A stretch of 64,000 nt of DNA. It comes from Brugia malayi (taxonomy: Eukaryota > Nematoda > Chromadorea > Rhabditida > Onchocercidae). Position 1 is the stretch's first letter. Each line of letters begins with the position of its first letter. The stretch covers positions 11,846,187 through 11,910,186 of the forward strand of contig NW_025062475.1 of assembly GCF_000002995.4 (NCBI RefSeq), given 5' to 3'. The notes beneath the pieces were generated by a model. It was not told the DNA's origin. It saw nothing but the letters and a program-made list of their open reading frames with translations, and ran no database searches. Below are positions 11,554 to 24,612 of the stretch, piece by piece. The position numbers and the translations under genes are program-made.

Positions 11554-14500
11554 CCTACAAAGTTTCTTTTCAATTTTTTTTTTTCTTTAAAGCAGTATTA
11601 TAAAGAAAAGTAACTAGTTTGCTTGGTTAAAGGGAATATTCTAGTCGATTAGTCAGTAATCAGTGGAAAACTTTCCTCCCTCACTGGTAGATTAATTATC
11701 AACAGCTACTTCTGTGGAAAGTTAGAGGAAACTGATAGCGAAATAGAGAGAAAGTACATTTTCACTTCCCTGAAATGATATCATTTCATATTGTCGGTCA
11801 CTGAACTAGAAAATAGCCAAATTTTGGCACCACTATCTACCTGTCCTCTTTCATCAATTGAAGACTTTTATACTTCTTTTGGCTCTTCCTTCCTTTCCCA
11901 TCATGATGACAACAACGGCGACAATCACTCCTGCTATCACAGCACGAAACTACCCATTAAACCCGCAATAAATACTATAATCTTAAAGAGAATCCCCTAA
12001 TCTGAAAAGCGATAATTTACGACTTTTCCTACATTTCCTTCATTCTTTCCTTCTAAGCTCACCGATAAAAGTGACAAACATACCGACTTCAGACTATTTG
12101 AGCTCTATGAAAATTAAAATATATTCATCCAAATATACTGATCCCAACATTTCAATACTTATCGTTTTTTCTGCCCTTCGGAATACCGGATTTCTACCCG
12201 TTCTCCTACGTACAGACTGACACACACACACACACACACCCATATATATATACATAAATATATCGATATACACATTTAGTGTCTAGTTTTCTTTAATTAG
12301 GTTTGCTGTTTATTTGAATTGACAAAGGCGAAATATCGATTCCTTCTTTTACTTGTCTTATGGTATACACCGAATGAGAACATCTGTGTGTACAGTAATG
12401 ATGATTACAGTACAACAACAACAACGACAACAACAGCAGCAACAATAACAACAACAACAGTGATAATTAATTGCAATTATAACATCAGCAATACCTTACA
12501 ATGTTTAAAATAGTCTAGTAGTAACTTTTAATTTTTCATAAAAAGGCTTTAACCCAAAAAAAAGCAAAAAAAAAGTAACACGTCATCTAAAAGCTAAAAT
12601 CTAAAAGCTGTAAATCTACAATAAGTATTTAGTCCTTGATAAAAATTTGAATATAAACGAAATTAAAAACAACAATATCTACGTTTATAATGACTGTATA
12701 TTGCTTAATTTTAACTAGCGCATATAGAAAAAATAAATTACAGCTTGTAAAATAGTACAACCATGTGAATTTATAACTTTTAATATATAGTCTTACATAT
12801 TTATGAAGAACTAATATTTAAAGGTAACTTACTGTAAGAAAAATCACTTTAATATTTGTCATTTCTTAGCATTATATATTTATTATTTTAGAATGATGGT
12901 CAAAGGTTAAGCAGCAAAGTATAACAATTTTCATATGTAAAATATCAGACTTATAACTTCTAACTATATTCATATAAAAAAATTGTGGAAAAAAATATTT
13001 TCCTATTCAAATATTATTTTCTATAATTCAATTTGTACCATTTTGCATATTTACAGTTAGAACTATTCAAATTGCACTAATCATAAACAAAAGCAAAAAA
13101 CAAAACAAACATATTTTACTTAAATATTTAACTGAAGCAATTCAGATGATAACTTCAAAAAGGTACATTAATATAAGTGGTGTATCATGGCTTAGAAATC
13201 ATTAATTTTCCTACAATATTTAATTCCAAATTTTTCATCTCATATTTCCAGAAAGAATTTAAGAAAAAAAAAATAAAAAAAGAAAAAAAAAAAAAAAAAA
13301 AAAAAAAACAGAATAATATATTGAATATAGATTTTCCATTTATCATTCTTGTTGGTGGTGCATTTTTGCCTTATTTCACTAATGAGAACTCTATCATCAC
13401 TGTGACATATACGCCATATTATAGTTTGCCATTCAATATATCTATCACATCCGTTTTTTTTTATCATTTTTGCATTAACAGCTATCCATTGGTACTATTT
13501 TTTATTTTTATTTTATACTGATAAATATGTGATATGGTAGTAATTTATCAAGAAATCAGTTAATATGGTTGCTAATCAATATGGCAGCTTTTTTTTTCAT
13601 TTTAAAAATATTATCAATTGCTATTTATTGAATTAAATTTAATTTAGTGTATATCAAATATAAATTTACAAAAGAATATAGAAAAAAAAAACTTTTGCTA
13701 GAAAAACGATAATATATGTATTTATTTATTTATTTATATATATATATTTGTTTCATTAGTAATAAATCCTGTAGGTTACATTAACTTAGTAATTAGTATA
13801 TTTACTTCTACTACTTGCTAATAAATACAAACCAAATATACACATATCTATCTATTAATATATCGTAGTTTCAAAACTATTTAGAATATTAGCAATAAAA
13901 TAATCCTACAGGGAGGTATTTATGGTTAACGGCAAAATTATGACTTTAAAAGGAGTAGATACGGTAAATTTGCTTAAATTAAAGCCAAGCTTATAACAAT
14001 AAACAAGCAAAACAAACAAAAAATTTATTATTATCAGATAAAATAAAAGCGAAGATTTTTCATCTCATACTTAAGTTAAATTAAATTGAACAGGTGAAAT
14101 ACTTGAATGATAAAATGTTATCACCATTAACAGATAATAATGTGCTCATCAATAACAACGAATCTTATTGTACATATCTTGTATTTATTGCTTATAGAAT
14201 TAATTTTATGAATGATTTTAGAAAAAAAATACAGCAAAATTAATTGCCAGAAAAAATGAAAGAATGATGATTTAAAGAATGATGAAGGATGAATTAGGTG
14301 AAAAGAAAATGGATTTAAAGGAATGCAAAATGGATTTCACAAGTTCATCTGGCTTATCAATATGTTACCAAGTGAATTTTAACTTAAAAACAAACAAACA
14401 AATAAGCAAATAAACAAATAAACAACCTTTAGAATATAATATTCAATGTATTGAACTAATCATTTCATATCATCTATTGCTATAATTAATGAAAATAAAA

Positions 14501-14625
14501 ACGTCTGGGAAGTTAAAGGACGAAGCAGTAAAGTAATATTTATATATATATGTCTGTATGTATGCTGTGTGTGTGTCTGTGTGTGTATGTGTGTGCGACA
14601 AATTACCATAATTTGTTAATGAGAG
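11554..14625. other. intergenic, no gene seen
   Basis: AT-rich DNA with a CA tract and TATA run near 12,219-12,260, an ACA/CAG trinucleotide patch near 12,410-12,465, a long poly-A near 13,262-13,309 and a GT tract near 14,568-14,595. A GTCGTAAAT site lies on the minus strand at 12015-12023. Open frames here are short or low-complexity. Confidence 0.6.
12015..12023 (-). promoter_or_regulatory. GTCGTAAAT site, fourth copy
   Basis: Plus strand reads ATTTACGAC. It is about 2 kb upstream of the mab-5 leader and is the last of four copies noticed in the window. Confidence 0.3.
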
Positions 14626-14875
14626 CGCAATAATCATATCGGAGGAACGTAATCATCATATCCGAGAAACGTAATCATCATATCAGAAGAACGTGATCAT
14701 ATCACGAGAACGGAATGATCATATCGAAAGAGTGTAATCATCATACTGCAAAACGTAATCATCGTATCAAAACAACGTAATCACCGCATCAAAAGAATGT
14801 AATCATCATTTCCGGAAATCATCATATTGAAAAGCATAATAATCACATCAGAAGGACGTAATCATAATATCGAAA
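14626..14875. repeat. degenerate minisatellite, about 12 units of 17-22 bp
   Basis: Units follow a consensus close to GAACGTAATCATCATATC plus a few purines. About 12 copies can be counted with substitutions and short deletions. The shared core is GTAATCAT (ATGATTAC on the other strand). Unit identity is too low and spacers are absent, so this is not a CRISPR-like structure. Confidence 0.85.
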
Positions 14876-17800
14876 CTTAACTGTCAGTTGAATGCATCAG
14901 CTTCTGTAACTATTTGAAGAACTACATTCGATAATGATCGATAATTCAAACTATCAGTCTATTCATTGTTTCGATTTCGGATTTTTTCTTTGAAAGAATA
15001 ATTGCAAGCAAAAAGTTGAAAATATTCTATTTTGATTTTTGAAATTAAAGAAATCAATTCTTTCTTTTTTTTCTATATTAAAATATGCCAAAATATTTTC
15101 AGCCATTTTCTCTCCAACATTTCTCTTTTTTTTAATTTATAATATAGCAATTTGATTCATACTAATGCAGAAAAAAGCTTTATTTCCAATTTTTTTTAGA
15201 GGAAATTTTTTTCTTCAAAATTAAAAAATAAGTTAAGAAACAATATTGATTAGATAAGATAATTATCAATGTTCTAAACCGGAACAGAAAAAAAAAAAAA
15301 AGGAAGCTCATTTTAACCATGATTTATCAGAAAATACATAAATTTGTTTGATAACAAGAAATCCCTGTTTTTTTTTTTATTTCGCCTGATTTTTCATTCC
15401 GATCGTAATCTTTCCTCTATTGCTATCATCAAAAAAGCACACAAAAATACTTAAAATCCAAGTTTTAATATTTGTATAAAATTATCAACTATTCAACTAT
15501 AATTTATAGTAATAATTATTGCAAATATATATGTATATGCTTAATCAAAAAATATAACAAAATCTTTAATCTAATTTTTTTTAACTCAAAAATTTTTTTC
15601 AAATTTAAACAAATTAAAAAAGGATTCATTAATGGTTGATTGTTAAAGATTATAATTTATTTGTTAAATTTCATCCCATTCAATAATTTAAACAAAATAG
15701 GAAATGATAATAATCGATCTCCTTTAAACAAACAAAAAAAAAAAAAAAGTGAGAAAAATTTCAGATAAAGAAAAGTACTCATTAAAATATCAAAAAAAAA
15801 AAAAAAAAAAGAGAGAGAACACCACACGATATGTTAGCGGAAATTGTTTTCTAAAGAAAAGCTAAAGAGTGGCTTTTACGTAAAAACCTTTTGCAAAATG
15901 ATTTCAACAACCTTTTGAAAATTTTTCAAAAGCAATCAGTTAATTATGTTAAAAATTTTTGCTCTCGTTTTTTTTTTTTCTTATAGGAATATTTTTGTAT
16001 ATAAAATTATAATTTAAAAATGGTTAAAATTATATATGTTTGAACTTTTCTGTTATAATGGTAAAAATAAAAAAAAATTGAACGATTAAAAATTCAATTG
16101 TTACAAAAATTCTCTTTTTTTTTTTTTAATTTCTGGTAGAAAAAATGAAAAAATGAAAGAATAATAATGTTATGTCAAGGATTTTAAGTTTTAAAATTTA
16201 TAGATAAATTGAAATATTTGTATGAAATGTCGTTTATCACTCAGATTAGCCTCATTTTTTAAATGTATCTGAATTTTTTTTTTAAAATGTATCTGAATTT
16301 AATCAAATGTTTTTTTACTCCCTTTTCCCTCTCCAAAAAAAAATCGAAAATTATTAAATAAATTTTTTGAAAATTAGTTAGCAGTATCTGTTGTCAAAAT
16401 GTTATATATACATGATATCTACAAAAATTTTATAATAAAATCGCTCCTGCTAATGTCATATTGATTTATTTCAAATAGAATAATATTTATGTTCTAAAGG
16501 AGTTAAAATATTTCTTGATATTATTACTCATTCAAATTGACAGTTTACGTCATTCATTTCACGTTTGACGTATTACATGTAAATGATTTTTGAAGGATGC
16601 ACTTAATGAGTTATAGAAAATTGGAGTTGAAATTTAGAAAGTTAAGATGTTGCTAATCTAATTAATGCTTCTGCACAACTTTAATATATGTATTTTAAGT
16701 GCATATACTTCTGGATATTTCCAAAAAAAAAAAAAAAAAAAAAGGTATTTTAATGTATTTAGCTAAATTGCATCTTCAAATGATAATAAACTCAAGTAAT
16801 TAGCTAATTATCAAGTCACAAAAATAAAATCAATTGGAATTTTAAATAAAATAAATGAAATAGAAAGCAAATACACAGGTGTTAGTCGTTTGATTTTTCA
16901 AAATATATTTAAATTCAAAACTTATTTAGCAGATTTTACGATACATAAAAGTTTGTATATATGCTTTTTGTAGTTAGATGAAAGATTATATGTTTTAGCG
17001 AATGTTCGTTGTTCGAATTAGTCGATAAAACCTCAGAAACATTGAATCATTATTCAAAATTATTGCATTTCATGTTTGCCGGTAACATTTTCAAAATTTG
17101 AATATTGGATAACTCTTCACGATAGACCGTGGACCGCGATGTTATAAGCATAAGTATAGCATAAATCAGTTCAAATCGGACAAGAAGAGACAAGTCGGCA
17201 AGAAACAAGCAGATGATGCCGGGAACCGGGAGCGGCATAGCTCCTTTGAACTAAGATTTCACTCCTGAATTTTCAATTTTCCACTCATCGATGAGAACAA
17301 AGAACGCGCTGAGCAAATGGTTTTCGGAATCTTATCGATTGCTAATTAAAAAGGGTCACAATAATGGTTCGTATATGTTTATGAATATGGTAAGTGATCG
17401 ATCTGTTTTTAAAACAGTTAATTTTAAATTGATCATTTTATTATTGATAGAATAATTGAATTGAATTTTGTTATGAATAAATAATAATTTGCAGAAAATA
17501 TGCTAAAGTTTTTCTAATTTGAATAAAAAGTAAAATGAAACAAACATTAAAAATATTTGTTATAATAAATGAAATTTGAAATAAATGAAAATGAATAATT
17601 GCCAAATGATTACCTGCGATTACAAATGAATTCATATTCAATTCCATCACAGTATTGATGAAAAAAAAAAATTCACTTTCATATGATATGTCACATATCA
17701 TTTATAATAATATCTGAAATGTGACAAAAAAAATAAATAAATAATCATCAAAAGTATTTAAAAAAAAAAATCATTTGCGGCTGCAGATTTGAGAGAAATT

Positions 17801-18538
17801 CGTTCAGTAAGAACAATTCATATATTATTATTATTATTATTATCGTTATTGTTATTAATTGCTATTACGATTGTTATTCATTATTAATAATATTATTATT
17901 AATTATTACTATTTATTATTATTATTATTATGCAAGAGTAATTATGTAAATATAATAAATAGAAAAAAAGAAAAAAAAAAACCATTTATATTTAAAGAAA
18001 ATTTTTTTTCTATTGAAATTTTAATTTTTTAAAATGAGACATATTATTAAATCCATTTTAAAGAAATTCTTTTTTTTTTCAACATTTTAATGCATTGTTA
18101 GAAAGAAAATTTGCTTATTAGCTGCATTATTTTATATTTCTTGTCAATATTTAATGAAATAATTCATTTGTTTTTTTTTTTTAATTTTATTAATTGCAAT
18201 CTAAAAAATATTTCCTACAACTATTGCTAGCAAATTTTTGAAAATTTTTAACAACGAAATTAATTAAACATAATAATTCATGTAATTAATTAATTGAATT
18301 GATTAATTTTTAATAATTTATCATTCATTCTAATATCATTATTTTCTTTTCTAACTTATATCAGTTGTAAATTTTATCTTATTTTCATTCTAATTATATA
18401 TAATTATACCAAAATTCATTACCTAATAATAATAATTATTTGTTCTCTCTTTTAATCCTTAAAAGAAAAAGCTATGAGACAATTATTTAATTAATTTTAA
18501 TCACTTACACGTGAAATAATTCCTCCTATTTATACCAT
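14876..18538. other. intergenic, one less AT-rich patch
   Basis: Mostly poly-A/T-rich DNA. A direct repeat AAATGTATCTGAATTT occurs twice near 16,258-16,302. The stretch 17,080-17,340 is clearly GC-richer and has a stop-free plus-strand segment (17113-17268) described as a finding. ATT/TTA triplet runs lie near 17,825-17,930. No supported gene. Confidence 0.5.
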
Positions 18539-18877
18539 ATTATGATTACTATTTCAATCTGTGCAGTAGCAGTATAATCACAATTTTAATTTAAAGTTTA
18601 TTAATCATATTTAATGTTTTGTCTATATGATTACTATTTCCATCTATTCCATATTATGATTACTACTTTGAGTTCATAGTATTACTATGATTACTACTTT
18701 GAGTTCATAGTATTACTATGATTACTACTTTGAGTTCATAGTATTACTATGATTACTACTTTGAGTTCATAGTATTACTATGATTACTACTTTGAGTTCA
18801 TAGCATTACTATGATTACTATTTCGAGTTATGCGATACTATGATTGTTACTTTGATCTAACGATATCACTATGATTA
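18539..18877. repeat. 31-bp minisatellite
   Basis: Near-perfect 31-bp units run 18681-18711, 18712-18742, 18743-18773 and 18774-18804, with a partial unit before them and about three degenerate units after. Isolated related copies begin at about 18,539 and 18,627. The unit contains ATGATTACTACTTTGAGTTC. The high identity of the central copies indicates recent expansion. Confidence 0.9.
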
Positions 18878-21800
18878 CTATATTAAGCCAAATTATAATG
18901 AAAATATTTCAATATATATTATCATTTATTATCAAAGAATTCTTTTGCTAATTAATGATTGTTAATTAAATATTGAACATTTCAAAGCAATGATTTCTAT
19001 TTCGTAAAAAATTGTTTAATAAATAATTTAGTTAACATTTCGTTGTTTTCTTGTTATTTGTTAAAATTATTAAATTTAAAATCAACAAATATTCTGAAGA
19101 CAAATAAGTAATATAAAATGTTTAGTTGACATAAAAAAAGTATACGAAATTGTTTCTTTCATTTTTTTTTTTTTTTTGTAAATTATAAAAAATTAAAATT
19201 GAGGTTATAAAAAATTTCATATACTTAAATAATGAACTTTCTATCAATTTTATTCATTTATCTGAAACATTTAAAACTATCATCAACTATGTTATTATTA
19301 TTATTTTATAATAAATAACATCAAATATCATTTTAATAAAAATTATTTTTGTCAATTTTATTCTATTTTAAACATAATTCGTCATTGAAATAATTCTTCA
19401 TGATTGATGACTTTATCGGCATCATTTTTATTTGAAATGAGAGAAATTTTTTATTTTACTAAAAAGTTTATTTATATTCTTAAGCTAACTAATTTCAAAG
19501 CTATTTTCTGTTTCAAATAACTAAAAAAAAAAAATTAAAAATAATTAAATAAATAAACATACTATATTTTTTGAATAATTCAAATAATTACAAACAAAAA
19601 AGAAAAGTTTCAATTTTTTAAAATCGTTTTTAAATTATTTATAGCAAATAACTTTTAATATATAAATATAATCATGTGTCGTGTGACACGTGAAAACGTG
19701 AAATTAAATTTTATATTTTTATTTTATTGTAATAAATACTTTATCAATGATATGTTCCATTAATATTTTACGATAGAAGGAATACTTTTAATCAGAGTTC
19801 GTATTTTATGTATTTAATTAATTGATTTAATGCTAATACCTGACGAAATTTAATTACAAATTTAATTAGCGAAACTTCTATAACGCATAGGTATGCAATA
19901 AATTTTTCAATCAGTATCAAAAGAAATATGCGATAATTTGAAGTTTGATTATATTTTAATCGAAATTTGATAATTTTTACAAAAGTTATTTTCTTTTTTA
20001 CTTTTTAAAAAATATTTCTATGCTAAATTTTGTTTGACATGTTTAGACACTAATTTTATATTCAAATGTTACTTAATCCTTGTCTAAAATTAAATTTTAT
20101 AAAATTTCAAAAACAAACATTCAAATTTTATTTTTATTCTTTGTAAAATTCACTACAATTTACCAAAAAAAAAAAAAAAAAAAAAAAGAAATGATCAAAA
20201 AATAAATTAATACTGTATGACTGATAAGTAATATTTAATTAATATATTATAATGAAAAATTTTTTAAATATAATTTAATTTTGTAATTCGTTAACAAATT
20301 AACTGCTAACTTTTAACATTTCATTTCTCTCTTTTTTTTTTTTTTTTTTGCAAAATTTAATTAAAAAATAAAGTAAAAGAGAGAGAGAGAGAGAGAGGGG
20401 AAAGAGAGAAAAGAGAAAGGAAAACTATTGAATTCTTTATTAAAAATCAGATAAGACAATTTAGGCATTAATTTAAGAGTCTTTTTTCCATTCTCCTAAA
20501 TCACATTTCATCTCTATCAATCTTTTGGTGGTGTAATGCTTTTGAAGATAAAAACTGCTTCTTGTTTCACTCTCACACTTTTCAGTTTTAAGCTAAATTG
20601 AAAGAGCAATAATTCAATGACTTGTTGGAAATAAATAATCTATTCCGCCTTTGATGTTTACATTTAAATCGGTTTCTGGATTACATACTTCTGAATTCCG
20701 TTTACTCATTCATTCCTTCATCAAAACAATTCGTAATATTTCTCATTTAATTTTGACAATTCAACTATTATACTATTAATTATTAATTATTTTTTATATC
20801 ATTAATAATGTTTATTAGATGAATAACATTTTTTTTTAAAAAAAAGTTTATTTACAAAATTTTGAATAAAATACATTAATTTATACTCTTTGTTTTGTTT
20901 AATTTAAAATATCTGATTTATAATATTAATTGTTTTTATTTGTCAAAATAAATATTATCATTTTCATACTTATCCAATTGCATATTTATTCAAAAATTTC
21001 AAAGCATACGGTAAACGATAAAGGATAGTAGTCATTTTAGCGTATTGAATGGGACGCTTATTAAATAATTAAAAATTTACAAATTTTTAACGGTGAATAA
21101 ACTTCATGATAAAATGCTGATAATATAATTGCTGATAAATACCATAATCAGTTCAATTTTTTCTTGTTTAGCTCAGAAACAAATTTTTTACCTTAAAATG
21201 TTAAATTCGTAATATTTGATAAATTAAATTACAGGTTAGTGATAAATTTAACTTCTTCGGTATTACTTCAAAATTTTTCCCAATTTACAAAATAAACAAA
21301 TTTTCACGCTGTTAATACAAATTAAATATTTACTTTTATTTGTTTGAATTTGATTATGATTAAATTTATCTAACATTTGAAAAATTATTTAACTTCTTGT
21401 AAAAAACAAATTACTTAAAAGATTTTTCTCAACAAATTTCTATTCAAATTTTGCTTAATCTTTTCTAAAATTAAATTTTATAAAACTCATAAATATAATG
21501 AATTATTAAATATAAAAAATCATAAACATAATGAATGATACAATGCAAAATGTGTGATTACAAAATTGTAATTTTATTAAAACTATTTTTATTTCCGCTT
21601 TTCATTTTCTTTTTCCTCAAAAATTAGCATTACTTTTTAAAAGTTTCTTTAAAAATTCTCAACATAAACTAATTTACATCAATGCAATAATAACTTTTAT
21701 TATTTCTAATATTTATAAAATTGTAATTAATTAAATTTTGATTAAAATTATAAGTAATTAATTAATTATAAATTATGAATAATTAAAATTTCACAATTGC

Positions 21801-24525
21801 TAAACAAAATTTGCTTTTTCCTTCAAAAAAAAAAAAGAAAGGAAAAATGTTGAATTGTGGTTGAATCATTTTATTGTCCCTAAAATGAGTTCAAGTAAGC
21901 ATAAAAGAAAATGAAATATCTCAATGCTATGCTATGGACCATTTAAAAAAAGCAAAAAGCAAAAAAGCAAAAAAAAAAAAAAATGAAAAGAAAAAAATCA
22001 GAAACGAAACAATAACAATGTAAAAACTAAAAAAGTTTTGTGTTTCTTTTTTTTTTTAATAATCGAATTTCCTGTATTTTAGTAATTTTCGGTGTTTTTT
22101 TTACCAAAATAATTTTTTTATTAATTCATTTTGAAAAATTATTTCATCAGAATAGCAAAAATCATTTCAATAAAATGATAAAGAAGTTATTAATTACAAT
22201 ATTTTTAAGTTTTTAAGTATTTAAATTCATTTTTCTTTCTTTTTTTGATTTTTTTAAAACACTTCCATAATCCAATTGTATTTTTTGCATGCACTTTTTT
22301 TTTTGTTGTATATTAAATTTAAAATAAATTTGCACTAATAACTTATGGATTTCTTTTTTTTTTTTTTTTTTTGATTAAATCAAAATTTTGCAAACATATG
22401 AAAATTGTTATTTCAATTATAATTTTAATTTTTTTGTTTTTTGAAAATTATAATTTTGTTATGCATAAATTAATGTATTAATTTCTTATTTATGCTTCAC
22501 ATTACTTCTTTTTTTCTTTTTTTTTAACAAAAAACAATAAAGCATCATTTAAATGTAGTTAAATTTAAATAAATTGAAATTGAAAAAATACTGATTAACA
22601 TACTTTAAATTAAAAATTCTTTGTCATTTGATATTATTGTTATTTTATAAAATTTGCCCAAAAATACACAAATATATGTTTATTTACTGCAAAAATTATA
22701 CGACAATAATTTAGTTTATATTATTGCTGAAAAAAAATTTGATACTAATCAAAAATAATTACTTTTTATTTTTTTTTAATAAATGATAATTTTGCTTTAT
22801 TTATTTATACTTTTTAAATTGTCTTATATATTCTGATCAAAAAACATTTATCTTAAATTATCCATTTAATTTTATTTATTCATAATAAACAGTTATGCCA
22901 TGAAAATTATTATTTATTAAAAAGTTATATTATTATTTCTATTACATTCATTAGGTATTTAAGTTCTTATTTGATTCATTAAGTGCTAAAAATTTTAATT
23001 TTATAATAACTTTCATGATAAAATGATAAGGAAAAGTATAATGCTTCCTCCGAAAATTTTTTTTTAAAACTTTATTAACCTTTGAATTAGATCAATTCAT
23101 TTCAATTTGTTGATTTTTACGATTTACAACCAAATGGGATTTATAGGCAAATGTTGCCCAGTTGGAATTCATAAAAAGCAAATGAAAAAAAAAAAAAAAA
23201 AAGCAAATTAATGTTAATTCAAAATTATCTATTCGTTGTTATAAGAAAATATTTAAACAAAAAATGATGGATGAACTTTGACACCAATTAATTCAATTGT
23301 TAACTTATCTGCTATCTTAATTTCTTAATTTAAAAGAAAAAAAAACAATTTTTTTTGACTAAACTTTTGCAAATTTACGTTAATAAAGATAATCGTTTTT
23401 TTCTTTTTTTTAAAAAAAAAAAAACCAAACTTTCAAATTATTGTAAAATAGAAATCTAGAAATGAACTAAATTGTTAAAAATTAAAACAAACATTGATGG
23501 TAAAATTAAAGCGATTGAAAAAATTGGCTAAAATTAGAAGAACGAATTTGTGCAAATAACGAAAAAAGAAAAATGAAATTTAAAAAAAAAAAAAAAAAAA
23601 CGTTGAAATGTTTTATCCAAACAGACAATCTTTGTATTATTTCCTGAAAAAAACGACAAAGGATATTACACGTTGAATTATTAACTAAAACGTAAAGAAT
23701 ATTTTCAAACAAACAATATACATAATAATTTTAGACGTGAAACAGACGTGAATAAAATAGAGCTAATGACGTAACAAGAAAAAACACGAAACAAAGTGGT
23801 TGAAAATTACTTTTAAAAGTTGCATTTTTGCAATAATTAGCTTTTATTAGCTAATTACTAGCTGTTTGCTATTTCTAATTGCCATTCTTAAATTAATGTG
23901 TCTCATTCGTTATAGTCTAATTTGATACTAATTAAAAAATTTTTAATGAATGAAATGAATTAAGAGAAATTATCATACCATATTTAATCAAAATTAATTC
24001 ACTTTTAATATATTATGTTAAAAAAAAAAAAAAAAAAATTAAAATGACTGTGATTAATTTGTTTTCAGCACTTTTCAAAATATTAGCAAATATTTAACTA
24101 ATTTTCTGATTACTGCTAATTTCAAACTATTTATAAGCTTAAGACCATATTCGTTAACATTTATGGAAAATTAATTGCTAGCAAAATTAAATTTTGAATT
24201 TATATTTTCGATTGATAATTGATAAGATTGAATAAAAAATATACATTAAGTGAAATCAAACAAAATTTGTAATAGTATGAAAATTTCGTCAAAAATTTAA
24301 ATATTTAGTCATGCAATAGTCATTACAAATTTGCTATGATCTTTCGATTAAACAATACGATACGATATGATATGATAAATGCTTATCACTTATTGTAATA
24401 CCTTCTGATAAGCAAACATAAATCAATATGAGCAAGCATATGGTTAATATTCACTAACTTTCATATACTGAACCAAATAATTTATATAATTGGTAGCTTA
24501 AAATTTTATAAGCTAATATTTTATT

Positions 24526-24526
<1 letters not shown>
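18878..24526. other. intergenic, no gene seen
   Basis: Very AT-rich DNA with poly-A/T runs and a GA tract near 20,377-20,398. It holds four ACGTGAA words, in pairs at 19688-19702 and 23735-23752. I see no coding, tRNA or structural RNA signal. Confidence 0.6.

Positions 24527-24610
<84 letters not shown>
24527..24610. repeat. (TAA)28 microsatellite
   Basis: An uninterrupted 84-bp TAA trinucleotide run. It is likely to vary in length between individuals and is prone to assembly error. Confidence 0.95.

Positions 24611-24612
<2 letters not shown>

Noticed and set aside
14626..18877. CRISPR-like arrays
   Set aside because: Units are contiguous or degenerate without unique spacers, and the genome is a eukaryotic nuclear one. 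These are minisatellites.
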